From the NCBI GenBank assembly GCA_965650335.1, contig CBFGOI010000020.1:1-53889 (forward strand): a stretch of 53,889 nt of DNA. Reading direction: 5' to 3'. The notes under the pieces were generated by a model that had not been told where the DNA came from, ran no database searches, and saw nothing but the letters and a program-made list of their open reading frames with translations. The DNA comes from Paradesertivirga sp965650335 (GTDB lineage Bacteria; Bacteroidota; Bacteroidia; Sphingobacteriales; Sphingobacteriaceae). Made by a program: the position numbers and the translations under genes. Shown here piece after piece: positions 40,751 through 49,641 of the stretch. The first letter of the stretch is position 1. The number at the start of each line of letters is the position of its first letter.

Positions 40751-41950
40751 ATGAAGATTACTTATAGCTCACCAAATCGGTCACATCATTATCCATACGC
40801 ACAGGCAATGCATCGCGCAGGATATTTACATGCCTTTATTAGTGGGTTTAGTCGCTTAAGTCCCCGCTCGCCCTTGCCCGAGCTCGGTGATTTATTAAAG
40901 CGTCATGATGTCAATCAAACCTTATTTCTGGCTACGCTTAAGTTTAAAGCGCCGGCCCTGATCAGGGAGTATTTCCGGCATGCTTCCTTCCGGAGATTAG
41001 ATGCTGCTTCGTACAAATGGGCAAAAGAATCGGATGCTTTTATCTACTACCGTAGTCAGGGATTACGGACTACAAGGAAACTTCATGCAGAGAAATCCGG
41101 CGTGCTCTGTGTAATGGAAGAAGTAAATAGCCATGTTGAATTTGCAGATGAAATTTTGCGTGCCGAATATCAAAGTCTGGGACTAAAAGGAACATTTGAA
41201 AAGGAGCCGGATTTCGATTTACGGCTGGAAACCTATGAAGAGTCGGATTTTATTCTCTGTCCCTCAGAGTTTGTAAGAAGATCATTTTTAACGAAGGGCT
41301 TTTCGAAGGATAAGCTGCTAAAGGTGAATTTTGGTTTTCCGGCAATCGAGATCGGATCAAACAAAGGCGGAGAAAACCAGGATGATACTTTTCGGATAGT
41401 GTATGTCGGACAGATTCATTACCGGAAAGGCCTGCGCTATGCTATTGAAGCTTTTAAAGCGCTTAAGCATCCCAAAAAGGAATTTGTAATTGTAGGTCCC
41501 GAAACACCGGTTACAGGGTTGGAGAAGGTCAGTATTCCCGATGGCGTTATTTTTACCGGCCCACTGAAGGGTAAAGAGCTTAAAAATCAGTATCGACGGG
41601 CCAGTGTTTTTGTGTTGCCAAGTCTGGAGGAAGGACTTGCATTAGTGCAGGGAGAGGCTTTGTCGTTTGGTGTACCCTTATTAATAACCAGCAATACCGG
41701 TGGCGATGACATTATTAGCGATGGTAAGGAGGGATTTATAGTTCCGCCGGCAGATGTTAAAGCATTAACCGAGCGGTTGCAGGAAATGGCAGACAATAAG
41801 TTTTTGCTGGAAGAGATGTCCGCAGCTGCCTTAGAAACCGCGCAAACACTAGGTAGCTGGGATGCTGCAGTTGCGAATCTGGTTTCACAATTGTCGGATG
41901 CGAAACGGCGTAAAGATTCTGCCGGAATTATTAGAGAAAACGTGTTGTAA
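40751..41950 (+). CDS. GT4-family glycosyltransferase 1
   Basis: 399 residues, GT-B fold. N-terminal acceptor domain (MKITYSSPNRSHHYPYAQAMHRAGY), EESDFILCPSEFVRRSFLTKGF, and the C-terminal nucleotide-sugar domain: FRIVYVGQIHYRKGLRYAIEAF, VFVLPSLEEGLALVQGEALSFGVPLLITSNTGGDDII. The E-x7-E motif (EEGLALVQGE) is that of retaining GT4 enzymes. It acts in the cytoplasm on the lipid-linked repeat unit. Twenty-two bp separate it from the next glycosyltransferase gene. Confidence 0.92.
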   Translation: MKITYSSPNRSHHYPYAQAMHRAGYLHAFISGFSRLSPRSPLPELGDLLKRHDVNQTLFLATLKFKAPALIREYFRHASFRRLDAASYKWAKESDAFIYYRSQGLRTTRKLHAEKSGVLCVMEEVNSHVEFADEILRAEYQSLGLKGTFEKEPDFDLRLETYEESDFILCPSEFVRRSFLTKGFSKDKLLKVNFGFPAIEIGSNKGGENQDDTFRIVYVGQIHYRKGLRYAIEAFKALKHPKKEFVIVGPETPVTGLEKVSIPDGVIFTGPLKGKELKNQYRRASVFVLPSLEEGLALVQGEALSFGVPLLITSNTGGDDIISDGKEGFIVPPADVKALTERLQEMADNKFLLEEMSAAALETAQTLGSWDAAVANLVSQLSDAKRRKDSAGIIRENVL

Positions 41951-41972
41951 TAGTTTAATTCAAAATTTAAGT

Positions 41973-43097
41973 ATGAAAAAAGTACTACTCTTATGGGCTC
42001 CACTTGCCGATTATACAGTTGCCAGCATGAGGCAATTAGCAAGCAGAGAAGATATGGAATTGTATATTATTTATCAGGCTGGAGATGTGAATGCTCCATA
42101 TGAGGAATTTGATTTGTCTTTTTTTAAAAGGTCTTTCGCTTATTCAAAGCAACAGGAACAGCACTTAGCTGAGTTCTGCCAGAACCTGCAACCTGATGTT
42201 ATAATAATGTCTTCATGGTCTTATAGTTTTTACATGAAAGTATCTAAGGCCTGTAGAAAGCGTGGAACGTATGTGGTTTCAACATTCGACGGACAGTGGA
42301 GAGCAACACTTAAGCAGCGCCTCGGCATTATAGTTTCGCCTTTCTTTTTAAAGCCGAGTATTGACAACTTTTTCGTGCCCGGAGACCGGCAGGCAAATTT
42401 CGCCAGGAAGTTGGGATACCCGAATCCTCTGATGGGATATTATAGTGCAAACGACAAGCGGTTTGCAAACCTTCCTGTAAATTCCGGAGAAAAGAAATTC
42501 GTTTTCGTTGGGCGCTTAGTTTCTGTAAAAGGCATTAGCAACCTTGTCGATGCCTACAAAAAGTACCGGGAGTCGGTGGAAAACCCATGGAACCTGATGA
42601 TTTGCGGAAAAGGTGAATTGCAGCATCTCTGTGAAAACGTAGAGGGAATAGAGCTTCATGGCTTTTCGCAACCTTCCGAGCTTCCAAACAAACTTGCCTC
42701 GGCCAGATGCTTAGTTCTTCCGAGTTTATTTGAGCCCTGGGGACTGGTGATACACGAGGCCGCGTTGGCTGGCTTGCCAATCATTTCATCGTATGCCGCA
42801 GGCGCTTCTACTTTTTTTGTGAGAGATGGCCAAAATGGTTTTATAATAAATCCCGATGAGGAATCTCTTTGCAGGGCGATGATACAGGTTTCAACTTTAA
42901 GCTCGGAGAAATACGCTGAAATGTCTGCTAACAGCAAAACCCTCGGCTTGCTTTGGACTACCGAAAAATGGGCCGATTATGTTTATAGATATATATGTAA
43001 CAGAGAAAGCTCGCAAACTAAGTTTGTTGAAGAAGAGGACAATCAGGGCATTTTAAACCTTAGCGAGGTTTCGGCCGGGGAGATAAATCCTGCGTAA
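41973..43097 (+). CDS. GT4-family glycosyltransferase 2
   Basis: About 374 residues. I take the ATG at 41973 (MKKVLLLWAPLADYTVASMRQL), because the longer frame would run back into the preceding gene. C-terminal domain: KKFVFVGRLVSVKGISNLVDAYKKY, NLMICGKGELQHLCENVEGIELHGF, CLVLPSLFEPWGLVIHEAALAGLPIISS, with the EPWGLVIHE E-x7-E motif of GT4. The final ~30 residues are acidic and unconserved. Part of the compact run of three GT4 genes. Confidence 0.92.
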   Translation: MKKVLLLWAPLADYTVASMRQLASREDMELYIIYQAGDVNAPYEEFDLSFFKRSFAYSKQQEQHLAEFCQNLQPDVIIMSSWSYSFYMKVSKACRKRGTYVVSTFDGQWRATLKQRLGIIVSPFFLKPSIDNFFVPGDRQANFARKLGYPNPLMGYYSANDKRFANLPVNSGEKKFVFVGRLVSVKGISNLVDAYKKYRESVENPWNLMICGKGELQHLCENVEGIELHGFSQPSELPNKLASARCLVLPSLFEPWGLVIHEAALAGLPIISSYAAGASTFFVRDGQNGFIINPDEESLCRAMIQVSTLSSEKYAEMSANSKTLGLLWTTEKWADYVYRYICNRESSQTKFVEEEDNQGILNLSEVSAGEINPA

Positions 43098-43125
43098 AGG
43101 AATTGCAGCGTTAATTTAAATAAGA

Positions 43126-44313
43126 ATGAAAGTATTAATTCTGGGAAGTTCCAATTCACGAAATGCCGGAGGCGTATTCAACAGCATAAGAATGTTAGGG
43201 CATAGTCTTCGCGCTCTGAAATCACCGGACGTGCAGTATTTAATGCACAGTGATGAATATTCGGAAGAAGACAGGAAATTTTATGCGCCAATGCCTTTGC
43301 ACGATTATACTATAAAAGGTCCGCGGAATCTCGCGTTTTCAACAGATATCTTCAGCAAACTTCAACAGATTAAACCCGATATAATTCATACCCAGGGTAT
43401 CTGGATGTATTTCTCGTATGTAAACAAAAGGTACCATTCTTTAACAAAAACCCCCTACGTTATTACACCGCACGGAATGCTGGATCCATGGCAGCTGAAG
43501 CAATCTTTTTCTAAAGACATCAAAAAGAAAATAGTATTAAGCTTATACGAATCAAAGCATCTGAAACAGGCAAATTGTATCCAGGCTTTATGCCGGTCGG
43601 AGTATGAATCTATCAGAGCTTTCGGTTTAAAAAATCCGGTTGCCATAATACCAAACGGTACAGAGCTGCCTAAGATAACTGAAAGAGACAGCGAATATCC
43701 GATACCTTGTCGCTGGAAACAGTCTGGTAATCGAAAAACCTTGTTGTTCCTCAGTAGAATTCATCATAAAAAAGGATTAGACAATTTATTACAGGGCTGG
43801 GCTTTAACAAAGCCAGAGACCCATAACTGGCAATTGGTAATTGCGGGAGAAACAAAAGACTCGGAATACATGCAGTCTCTGTTGGAGGCAACAAAAAAGC
43901 TTGGGATAACCGGAAGTGTTCAGTTTATTGGAGGACAGTTCGGGGCCAATAAAGAAACTTGTTTTATTGATGCGGATGCATTTATCCTTCCTTCATTTAG
44001 TGAGGGTTTGCCCATGGCTATTCTTGAGGCCTGGGCTTATAAGTTGCCTGTGATAATGACATCCTTTTGCAATATACCAGAAGGCTTCGAAAAACAAGCG
44101 GCGATACACATTGAACCACATCCCGAGAGTATTGCCTCAGGTATTCAGGAGCTTATTATGCTGCCTGGTTCTGAACGTAAACAAATAGGCTTAAACGGTT
44201 ACACACTGGTGAAAGATAAGTTTACGTGGGAAAGTGTGGCGGAATCAACTTTGCAGCTATATAAGTGGTTGACCGGGGCGGGGAGTAAACCCGAATGCGT
44301 GTTAACTAGTTAA
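43126..44313 (+). CDS. GT4-family glycosyltransferase 3
   Basis: 395 residues. MKVLILGSSNSRNAGGVFNSIRMLGHSL with DIIHTQGIWMYFSYVNKRYH and YVITPHGMLDPWQLKQSF, the group of GT4 enzymes with the PHGMLDPW motif common in EPS clusters. C-terminal: LLFLSRIHHKKGLDNLLQGW and DADAFILPSFSEGLPMAILEAWAYKLPVIMT (SEGLPMAILE). Adds a sugar to the repeat unit; donor unknown. A 146-bp gap with a small hairpin (CAGCTT-CCGCAC-AAGCTG, 44411-44428) separates it from the next gene. Confidence 0.93.
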   Translation: MKVLILGSSNSRNAGGVFNSIRMLGHSLRALKSPDVQYLMHSDEYSEEDRKFYAPMPLHDYTIKGPRNLAFSTDIFSKLQQIKPDIIHTQGIWMYFSYVNKRYHSLTKTPYVITPHGMLDPWQLKQSFSKDIKKKIVLSLYESKHLKQANCIQALCRSEYESIRAFGLKNPVAIIPNGTELPKITERDSEYPIPCRWKQSGNRKTLLFLSRIHHKKGLDNLLQGWALTKPETHNWQLVIAGETKDSEYMQSLLEATKKLGITGSVQFIGGQFGANKETCFIDADAFILPSFSEGLPMAILEAWAYKLPVIMTSFCNIPEGFEKQAAIHIEPHPESIASGIQELIMLPGSERKQIGLNGYTLVKDKFTWESVAESTLQLYKWLTGAGSKPECVLTS

Positions 44314-44459
44314 TAAAGTATAGCTTAAAACAATTCGTTGGAAACAACTTTAGTAAGATATAGTTAAACATAAGCTTTAAAAGAGGTTTGAAGAGGGGCG
44401 AAAAAAGCTCAGCTTCCGCACAAGCTGCAAGAATTAAACTGTAATGATAATTAAACGCC

Positions 44460-45041
44460 ATGCATAATCAGGACACCTACACTGGCCCCTCATTTACCTT
44501 GCGTAACCGTATTGCCAGGGTTATTTGGGGCATCACTGCACTGTTGTTATTCAGGTATTCACCTAAACCCCTGCATTCCTGGCGGTCTTTTCTGCTGCGA
44601 TGTTTTGGGGCAAAAGTTGGCAACGGAGTGCATGTATACCCGGGGGTGAAAATATGGGCGCCCTGGAATCTGGAGCTCGACGATGAATGTGGCATCGCTA
44701 ATGGAGCGATACTTTATAGCCAGGGTAAAATTACCATCGGAAAACGTGCTGTTGTTTCGCAGGGCTCACATCTTTGTGCGGGTACACATGACTATACCCT
44801 GCCGGGATTTCCGTTAATTACCCGGCCAATTTTTATTTCTGATCATGCATGGGTTGCCGCAGAATCTTTTATTCATCCAGGTGTAACTATTGGAGAAGGA
44901 TGTGTTGTTGGGGCCCGCTCTGTGGTAACCAAAGATATGCCTGCATGGATGGTTTGCGCCGGTCATCCTTGCAAACCCCTTAAAGAAAGAATAATTAACG
45001 AAGGCAAAATTCAGTTAGACGCATTAGCAATAAGTAAATGA
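44460..45041 (+). CDS. WcaF-like O-acetyltransferase
   Basis: 193 residues of the left-handed beta-helix acyltransferase family. The start TLRNRIARVIWGITALLLFRYSPKPLHSWRSFLLRCFGAKVG is the WcaF-type N-terminal motif. Hexapeptide repeats follow: VHVYPGVKIWAPWNLELDDECGIANGAILYSQGKITIGKRAVVSQGSHLCAGTHDY, and the ending VVGARSVVTKDMPAWMVCAGHPCKPLKER. Transfers acetyl from acetyl-CoA to a sugar of the repeat unit. Its stop overlaps the next start by 4 bp (ATGA), so it is translationally coupled with the GT2 gene. Confidence 0.94.
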   Translation: MHNQDTYTGPSFTLRNRIARVIWGITALLLFRYSPKPLHSWRSFLLRCFGAKVGNGVHVYPGVKIWAPWNLELDDECGIANGAILYSQGKITIGKRAVVSQGSHLCAGTHDYTLPGFPLITRPIFISDHAWVAAESFIHPGVTIGEGCVVGARSVVTKDMPAWMVCAGHPCKPLKERIINEGKIQLDALAISK

Positions 45042-45862
45042 TTTCAGTACTTATAATTACAAAGAATGAAGAACAAGATCTGCCGGGCTGCTTAAATTCA
45101 GTCTCGTGGTGTGATGACGTACATGTTTTTGACTCATTTAGTGTTGATAGTACTGTAGATATCGCAGAAAAAGCAGGAGCCAAAGTTACCCGGCGGAAAT
45201 TTGACGGATATTCAACTCAGCGAAACGCAGCTCTGGAAGGCTTGCCATACAAATATCCCTGGATACTGATATTAGACGCCGACGAAAGAGTTCCCGCTAA
45301 GCTGGTAAAAAAACTTCAGCAACATATAGCCACTGCTCCCGAGTCTGTTAATGGATTTCGATTCAGAAGAAATGACTATATGGGAAAAACCTGGTTAAAG
45401 TATTCGCAGATCTCGCCCCTCTATATCCGACTCGTGCGAGCCGGAAAGGCGAGGTATCATCGGGAGATTAACGAAGTACTCGAGGTAGATGGTAGAGTGC
45501 AGGAAATTGACGGCTACTTCGAACATTATCCTTTTTCTAAAGGTATCATTCACTGGATTACCAAGCACAATCAGTACTCGTCAATGGAAGCTGTACGGTG
45601 GATTGAAGAACACAAAACCAACATGAAGTTTTCTTTTAAAAAGGCGCTGTTCAGTTCTGACTTTAGTGAAAAACGGTATCACCAGAAGGGATTATTTTAT
45701 AAACTGCCATTTAGACCAGCCCTTAAATGGTTTTACATTTTATTATGGCGAAAAGGGATACTGGATGGTGCAGCGGGTATAAAATATGCATCGCTGCAGG
45801 CGATTTACGAGTATTTAATTGTTATCAAGACAGGCGAAATCTTAAATAGTAAACAGAAGTAA
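45038..45862 (+). CDS. GT2-family glycosyltransferase (WaaE-like), copy 1
   Basis: 274 residues. GT-A fold: MISVLIITKNEEQDLPGCLNS, SWCDDVHVFDSFSVDST, YPWILILDADERVP (the DAD metal motif), and YFEHYPFSKGIIHWITKHNQYSSMEA, the WaaE/KdtX-like core of inverting beta-glycosyltransferases. The C-terminal region FYKLPFRPALKWFYILLWRKGILDGAAGIKYASLQAIYEYLI is an amphipathic membrane-associating segment. A close paralog lies 690 bp downstream; a methyltransferase gene lies between the two. Confidence 0.94.
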   Translation: MISVLIITKNEEQDLPGCLNSVSWCDDVHVFDSFSVDSTVDIAEKAGAKVTRRKFDGYSTQRNAALEGLPYKYPWILILDADERVPAKLVKKLQQHIATAPESVNGFRFRRNDYMGKTWLKYSQISPLYIRLVRAGKARYHREINEVLEVDGRVQEIDGYFEHYPFSKGIIHWITKHNQYSSMEAVRWIEEHKTNMKFSFKKALFSSDFSEKRYHQKGLFYKLPFRPALKWFYILLWRKGILDGAAGIKYASLQAIYEYLIVIKTGEILNSKQK

Positions 45863-45921
45863 AGTAGAAGAACGTGAACTAAAGACTTGCATTTAGTCTT
45901 TACTTAAAAACTAAATTGATT

Positions 45922-46539
45922 ATGTTGACAATGACACATAAATATGGATGGACATCGGGCAAGGCTGAACCAAGCCATTCTTATTTATTACCTGCCGCCC
46001 TTAGCTTACTTAAAAGGTTTGAAGTAACATCTATGCTTGATATCGGAACCGGAAACGGGTCAAGCCTTCCTGCGTGGAAATCGCAGGTTAAACATGTAGC
46101 CGCTATGGAGCCAGACCAGGAAGGCTTCAATTATGCCAGGCAAAACGAAGGGGCAGATGTGAGACAGCTCGGCGTAGGGCAGGAATTGCCCGAGGAATGG
46201 AAGAGAAATTTTGATGGAATAGTTAGTTTGGAGGTAATTGAGCATTTATTCAATCCGTCCGACATGGTGCAAACTTGCCATCAGGCTCTCAAACATGGCG
46301 GGGTAGTAATTATCTCGACTCCTTACCATGGTTATTTAAAAAATATGGCTTTATCGCTGGTTAATCTATGGGATTTTCATCATGATCCTATCAGAACCGG
46401 AGGCCACATAAAATTTTGGTCACGCGAGTCACTTTCAAAGCTTTTTAGTGAGAGAGGTTTCAAAGAGGTGCATTTTGAAGGTGTAGGAAGAGCACCATAT
46501 TTATGGAAATCGATGATAATGGTATTTCAGAAAGATTAA
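45922..46539 (+). CDS. class I SAM-dependent methyltransferase
   Basis: About 205 residues from ATG at 45922; a TTG two codons earlier is possible. SAM-binding motif I SMLDIGTGNGSSLPAW, motif II VAAMEPDQEGFNYAR, motif IV FDGIVSLEVIEHLFNPSDMVQ, and VVIISTPYHGYLKNMALSL. The TPYHGYLKN stretch resembles methyltransferases of EPS and LPS clusters that modify glycans or lipid-linked intermediates. It sits between two paralogous GT2 genes, 13 bp before the second, so it is very likely co-transcribed and acts on the same polymer. Confidence 0.92.
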   Translation: MLTMTHKYGWTSGKAEPSHSYLLPAALSLLKRFEVTSMLDIGTGNGSSLPAWKSQVKHVAAMEPDQEGFNYARQNEGADVRQLGVGQELPEEWKRNFDGIVSLEVIEHLFNPSDMVQTCHQALKHGGVVIISTPYHGYLKNMALSLVNLWDFHHDPIRTGGHIKFWSRESLSKLFSERGFKEVHFEGVGRAPYLWKSMIMVFQKD

Positions 46540-46552
46540 TTCAACCAACCTT

Positions 46553-47440
46553 ATGATTTCAGTTTTAATTTTAACAAAGAACGAAGAGCAGGACCTGCCT
46601 TCGTGCCTTGCTTCGGTAGCCTGGTGCGATGATGTGCATGTATTTGATTCGTTTAGCGATGACCGGACTACAGAGATTGCCATAAACGCAGGTGCTAAGG
46701 TTATCCAAAGAAAGTTCGACAACTGGTCTGCGCATCAAAACTGGGGTTTGAATAATATAAATTTCAGATATCCCTGGGTGCTTTATATCGATGCCGATGA
46801 ACGCGTTTCGGAAAGCTTGTGCAAAGCATTGAAAGCATTTAATCCAGATACCAGCCCTGCTGTGGCCTACAATATTTTGAGGAGAGACTTTGCCTGGAAT
46901 GGTGTTTGGCTAAAGCATGCGCAAATTTCTCCTTATTACCTGCGTCTTTTCAGACCCGAAAAAATGCGTTATGAACGTTTGGTTAATCCCGTTTCCTTAC
47001 CGGATGGACCTACCGGGCGACTTGAGGGATACTTAGACCATTATCCATTTAACAAAGGGTTTAAATTCTGGATCCAAAGGCATTTGGGTTATGCCGACAT
47101 GGAGGCATCCACCCGCTTAAAGGATATTGAGAGCGGAAAATCATTTTCTATCCGGAAAGCCCTGTTTGATAAAGACTTTAGTACCCGCCGCTTTCATCAA
47201 AAAGGCCTTTTTTATAAATTACCGGGAAGACCAGTCATCAAATGGCTATACATGGTTTTCGTCAGAATGGCATTTCTTGACGGCTCTGCGGGCCTTACCT
47301 ATTCAACCCTTCAGTCAATTTATGAATATTTCATCGTTTTACGGACAAACGAATTATTGAACGATCGAAAAATCAGACAAAAGATTGAATTGGCAAAGAT
47401 CAGCCTTAAAAAAGAATCCTTTGTTCAGGAGAATATTTAA
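46553..47440 (+). CDS. GT2-family glycosyltransferase (WaaE-like), copy 2
   Basis: 295 residues, paralog of the gene at 45038: MISVLILTKNEEQDLPSCLAS, AWCDDVHVFDSFSDDRT, YPWVLYIDADERVSESL, YLDHYPFNKGFKFWIQRHLGY, and FYKLPGRPVIKWLYMVFVRMAFLDGSAGLTYSTLQSIYEYFIV. It is ~20 residues longer at the C-terminus. The two copies probably add different sugars or act at different positions. Its stop codon overlaps the stop of the convergent minus-strand gene by 4 bp. Confidence 0.94.
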   Translation: MISVLILTKNEEQDLPSCLASVAWCDDVHVFDSFSDDRTTEIAINAGAKVIQRKFDNWSAHQNWGLNNINFRYPWVLYIDADERVSESLCKALKAFNPDTSPAVAYNILRRDFAWNGVWLKHAQISPYYLRLFRPEKMRYERLVNPVSLPDGPTGRLEGYLDHYPFNKGFKFWIQRHLGYADMEASTRLKDIESGKSFSIRKALFDKDFSTRRFHQKGLFYKLPGRPVIKWLYMVFVRMAFLDGSAGLTYSTLQSIYEYFIVLRTNELLNDRKIRQKIELAKISLKKESFVQENI

Positions 47441-48426
47441 GGCATCAGTTTTTTAATAACTTGTTTAGACCTGTGCTCAAATAAGCCGTAATTTCTTATA
47501 ATATGGAAACGCCAGCGTTCATAAGACGAACGGCTTTTCCATAAATTATAACGTGGAAAAACCTGATTCATCAACATGTCTTCCCAGGCCTTTGTGATGG
47601 TTTCTTCAGTAAATTCACGGGCCTTGTTCTTTCCGTTTTCAACAAATTGTGTGTAATAATCGGAATCTTTCTGTAATCGAAGGATCGCGTTTAATGCCTC
47701 CTGTTGTGTTTTAACCCGGATATAATCTTTACCGGGAGTGCCAACCTGCCTGTAAGCAGAATCAAAGCCCCCTATAAAAGGAATACCCGCGTGCCAGGCA
47801 TTAAAAAGCTTGCTGGGCGGTTTATTATTATAAGGGTTAGAATCAAAACTTCTTATACCTATCAAAACATCTATCGAACTCAGGTTGTGCCACGAATCGT
47901 TCGATAAGGTTATAAATTCAATTTCATACGGTTCTAATATTCTTTTCCAGTTCTCTACAGTTCCTGCCAGGTTTTTATTAAAGGTTTGTCCTGCGTAAGC
48001 AACAGTTTTGACTTTAGTTCTGCGCGGATCCCTCTGTATCAAACCTGGTTGCACCCAGTGCGGAACATAAGAGGTGTTAAGCTGCAATTGGTTTTTATTT
48101 TGCACAATGTGATATTGTGACCAGTGTCTGCGAGGATAATCTGCCTGTACACAAACAATGAAGTGCGTGTCTTTACCTTTTAAATTCAGTAAGGTATCCG
48201 AATGGATTATATTAATACGATCGGTTAATAATTTATTGGAACAAATGATGTCTAAGCTTCCGGACTTGGAGAGGTTTAAATAAGTTTGAAGGCACCAGGT
48301 TAACTCGCCCTGTGCGAAAATTTTAGCCGCAAGCTCTTTGTTATTTTCTACTACCTCTGCCAATGATCCTAATTGGGTATAATTAGAAATTTCAGAGTCC
48401 GTATAATCTATTATAAAGTTAAACAT
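47437..48426 (-). CDS. GT-B-like protein of the polysaccharide cluster, copy 1 (putative glycosyltransferase)
   Basis: 329 residues, no signal peptide. N-terminal MFNFIIDYTDSEI and CLQTYLNLSKSGSLDIICSNKL; middle FIVCVQADYPRRHWSQYHIVQNKNQL and TSYVPHWVQPGLIQRD; C-terminal VKTVAYAGQTFNKNLAGTVENW, SSIDVLIGIRSF, and KPPSKLFNAWHAGIPFIGGFDSAYRQVGTPGKDYI, the layout of a nucleotide-sugar domain (a KL..AWHAGIP motif replaces the usual E-x7-E). I infer a glycosyltransferase of an uncharacterised family. It is inverted relative to the rest of the cluster and has a close paralog next to it. Confidence 0.75.
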   Translation of the reverse strand: MFNFIIDYTDSEISNYTQLGSLAEVVENNKELAAKIFAQGELTWCLQTYLNLSKSGSLDIICSNKLLTDRINIIHSDTLLNLKGKDTHFIVCVQADYPRRHWSQYHIVQNKNQLQLNTSYVPHWVQPGLIQRDPRRTKVKTVAYAGQTFNKNLAGTVENWKRILEPYEIEFITLSNDSWHNLSSIDVLIGIRSFDSNPYNNKPPSKLFNAWHAGIPFIGGFDSAYRQVGTPGKDYIRVKTQQEALNAILRLQKDSDYYTQFVENGKNKAREFTEETITKAWEDMLMNQVFPRYNLWKSRSSYERWRFHIIRNYGLFEHRSKQVIKKLMP

Positions 48427-48496
48427 AGAATATTTTCAAAATAATTAGCAATGAGGTGTAAGCCTCGGGCTGAATTAATTTTTCTGTTTATAGTAT

Positions 48497-49462
48497 TTAT
48501 TTTTTAATAAGGCTTTTTATAGCATGTTTAAGTTCATGCTCCGTTAAGCCAATACGTTGTTTTATATTAAACCTGTTTTGTTCATACCCCTGTCGGGATT
48601 TCCATAAATCGTATCGGCTCATAACAGGCCCGGTCAGGATTTTTACCCACTGATCTGCAATAGAGCTTTCGTTATATTCCGAAACTTTCTGTCTTCCTTT
48701 CTGCACAAGCTTTGAATAAAGAGCCGGATTATCTCTAAGTTGTAACACCGCAGCCAGAGCTTCTTCGGGCGTTTTAGCTAATATGTAGTCTTCGCCAGGC
48801 GTGCCAACCTGCGAAAATGCGGAGTCTTTACCACCCACAAAAGGGATGTTGGCATGCCATGCGCTAAATAGTTTTGTAGGGGGCTTTGTGTCGTACGTTT
48901 GCGAGTTAAAACCTCTGATTCCAATAAGTACGTCAATATCTTTAAGGTTGTGCCATGAACCGCCTTCCAGGGTTACAAACTCAATGTTATGAGGGCCAAA
49001 TAGCTTTTTCCATTGCTCCACAGAGCCGGCAAGGTTACCATTAAAAATTTCTCCGGCATAAGCCACCCTTGTAACACCTTCCCTGCTTTCATCTCGTTTA
49101 ATTAGGCCTGGTTGTACCCAATGCGGAACATAGGACGTATTTTCTTCCAGCTGTTTTTTATTTTGCACAATATGAAAATGCGCCCATCTTCTCTTTGGAT
49201 AATCTGCTCTGATGCAAACTATAAATTGAGATGAATCACCTTTCATTTTTAGCAATTGATCTGAATGGATGATATTTATAGAATCAGAGCACAGTTTATC
49301 AGAACATTTAACTGGCAACTCGTTTCTTTTTGCCAGAATTAAATATGTTTGAAGACACCAGTTTAAATCGCCTCTTGTAAAAACCTTCACCGGATCCTGG
49401 ATGCCAATTCTTATATATTCTTCGAGTGATCTGTCTGTGCTATCAATTATGAAATTGAACAT
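48497..49462 (-). CDS. GT-B-like protein of the polysaccharide cluster, copy 2 (putative glycosyltransferase)
   Basis: About 321 residues from ATG at 49460-49462, aligned with the start of copy 1; a TTG two codons upstream is less likely. Collinear with the gene at 47437: MFNFIIDSTDRSLEEYIRIG, FIVCIRADYPKRRWAHFHIVQNKKQL, TSYVPHWVQPGLIKRDESREG, VTRVAYAGEIFNGNLAGSVEQW, KPPTKLFSAWHANIPFVGGKDSAFSQVGTPGEDYI. The conserved Arg-rich and HWVQPGL segments may bind substrate. The pair forms a two-gene minus-strand unit, divergent from the flippase gene across a 179-bp AT-rich promoter region. Confidence 0.75.
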   Translation of the reverse strand: MFNFIIDSTDRSLEEYIRIGIQDPVKVFTRGDLNWCLQTYLILAKRNELPVKCSDKLCSDSINIIHSDQLLKMKGDSSQFIVCIRADYPKRRWAHFHIVQNKKQLEENTSYVPHWVQPGLIKRDESREGVTRVAYAGEIFNGNLAGSVEQWKKLFGPHNIEFVTLEGGSWHNLKDIDVLIGIRGFNSQTYDTKPPTKLFSAWHANIPFVGGKDSAFSQVGTPGEDYILAKTPEEALAAVLQLRDNPALYSKLVQKGRQKVSEYNESSIADQWVKILTGPVMSRYDLWKSRQGYEQNRFNIKQRIGLTEHELKHAIKSLIKK

Positions 49463-49641
49463 AGGCAATAATCTATGGAATTTTCAAAGGATCTACTTTT
49501 CATTTGCGACTTTAATAAAATAAAATAAATTTCAATAACAGTTTGGAATTACATGAAAACACTTTTATCTATTTTATGTTTCCCTAATAATCTAATTTCT
49601 TAAACAAATAATTTCAGTTTAACCCTTTATCATCTATTCTC

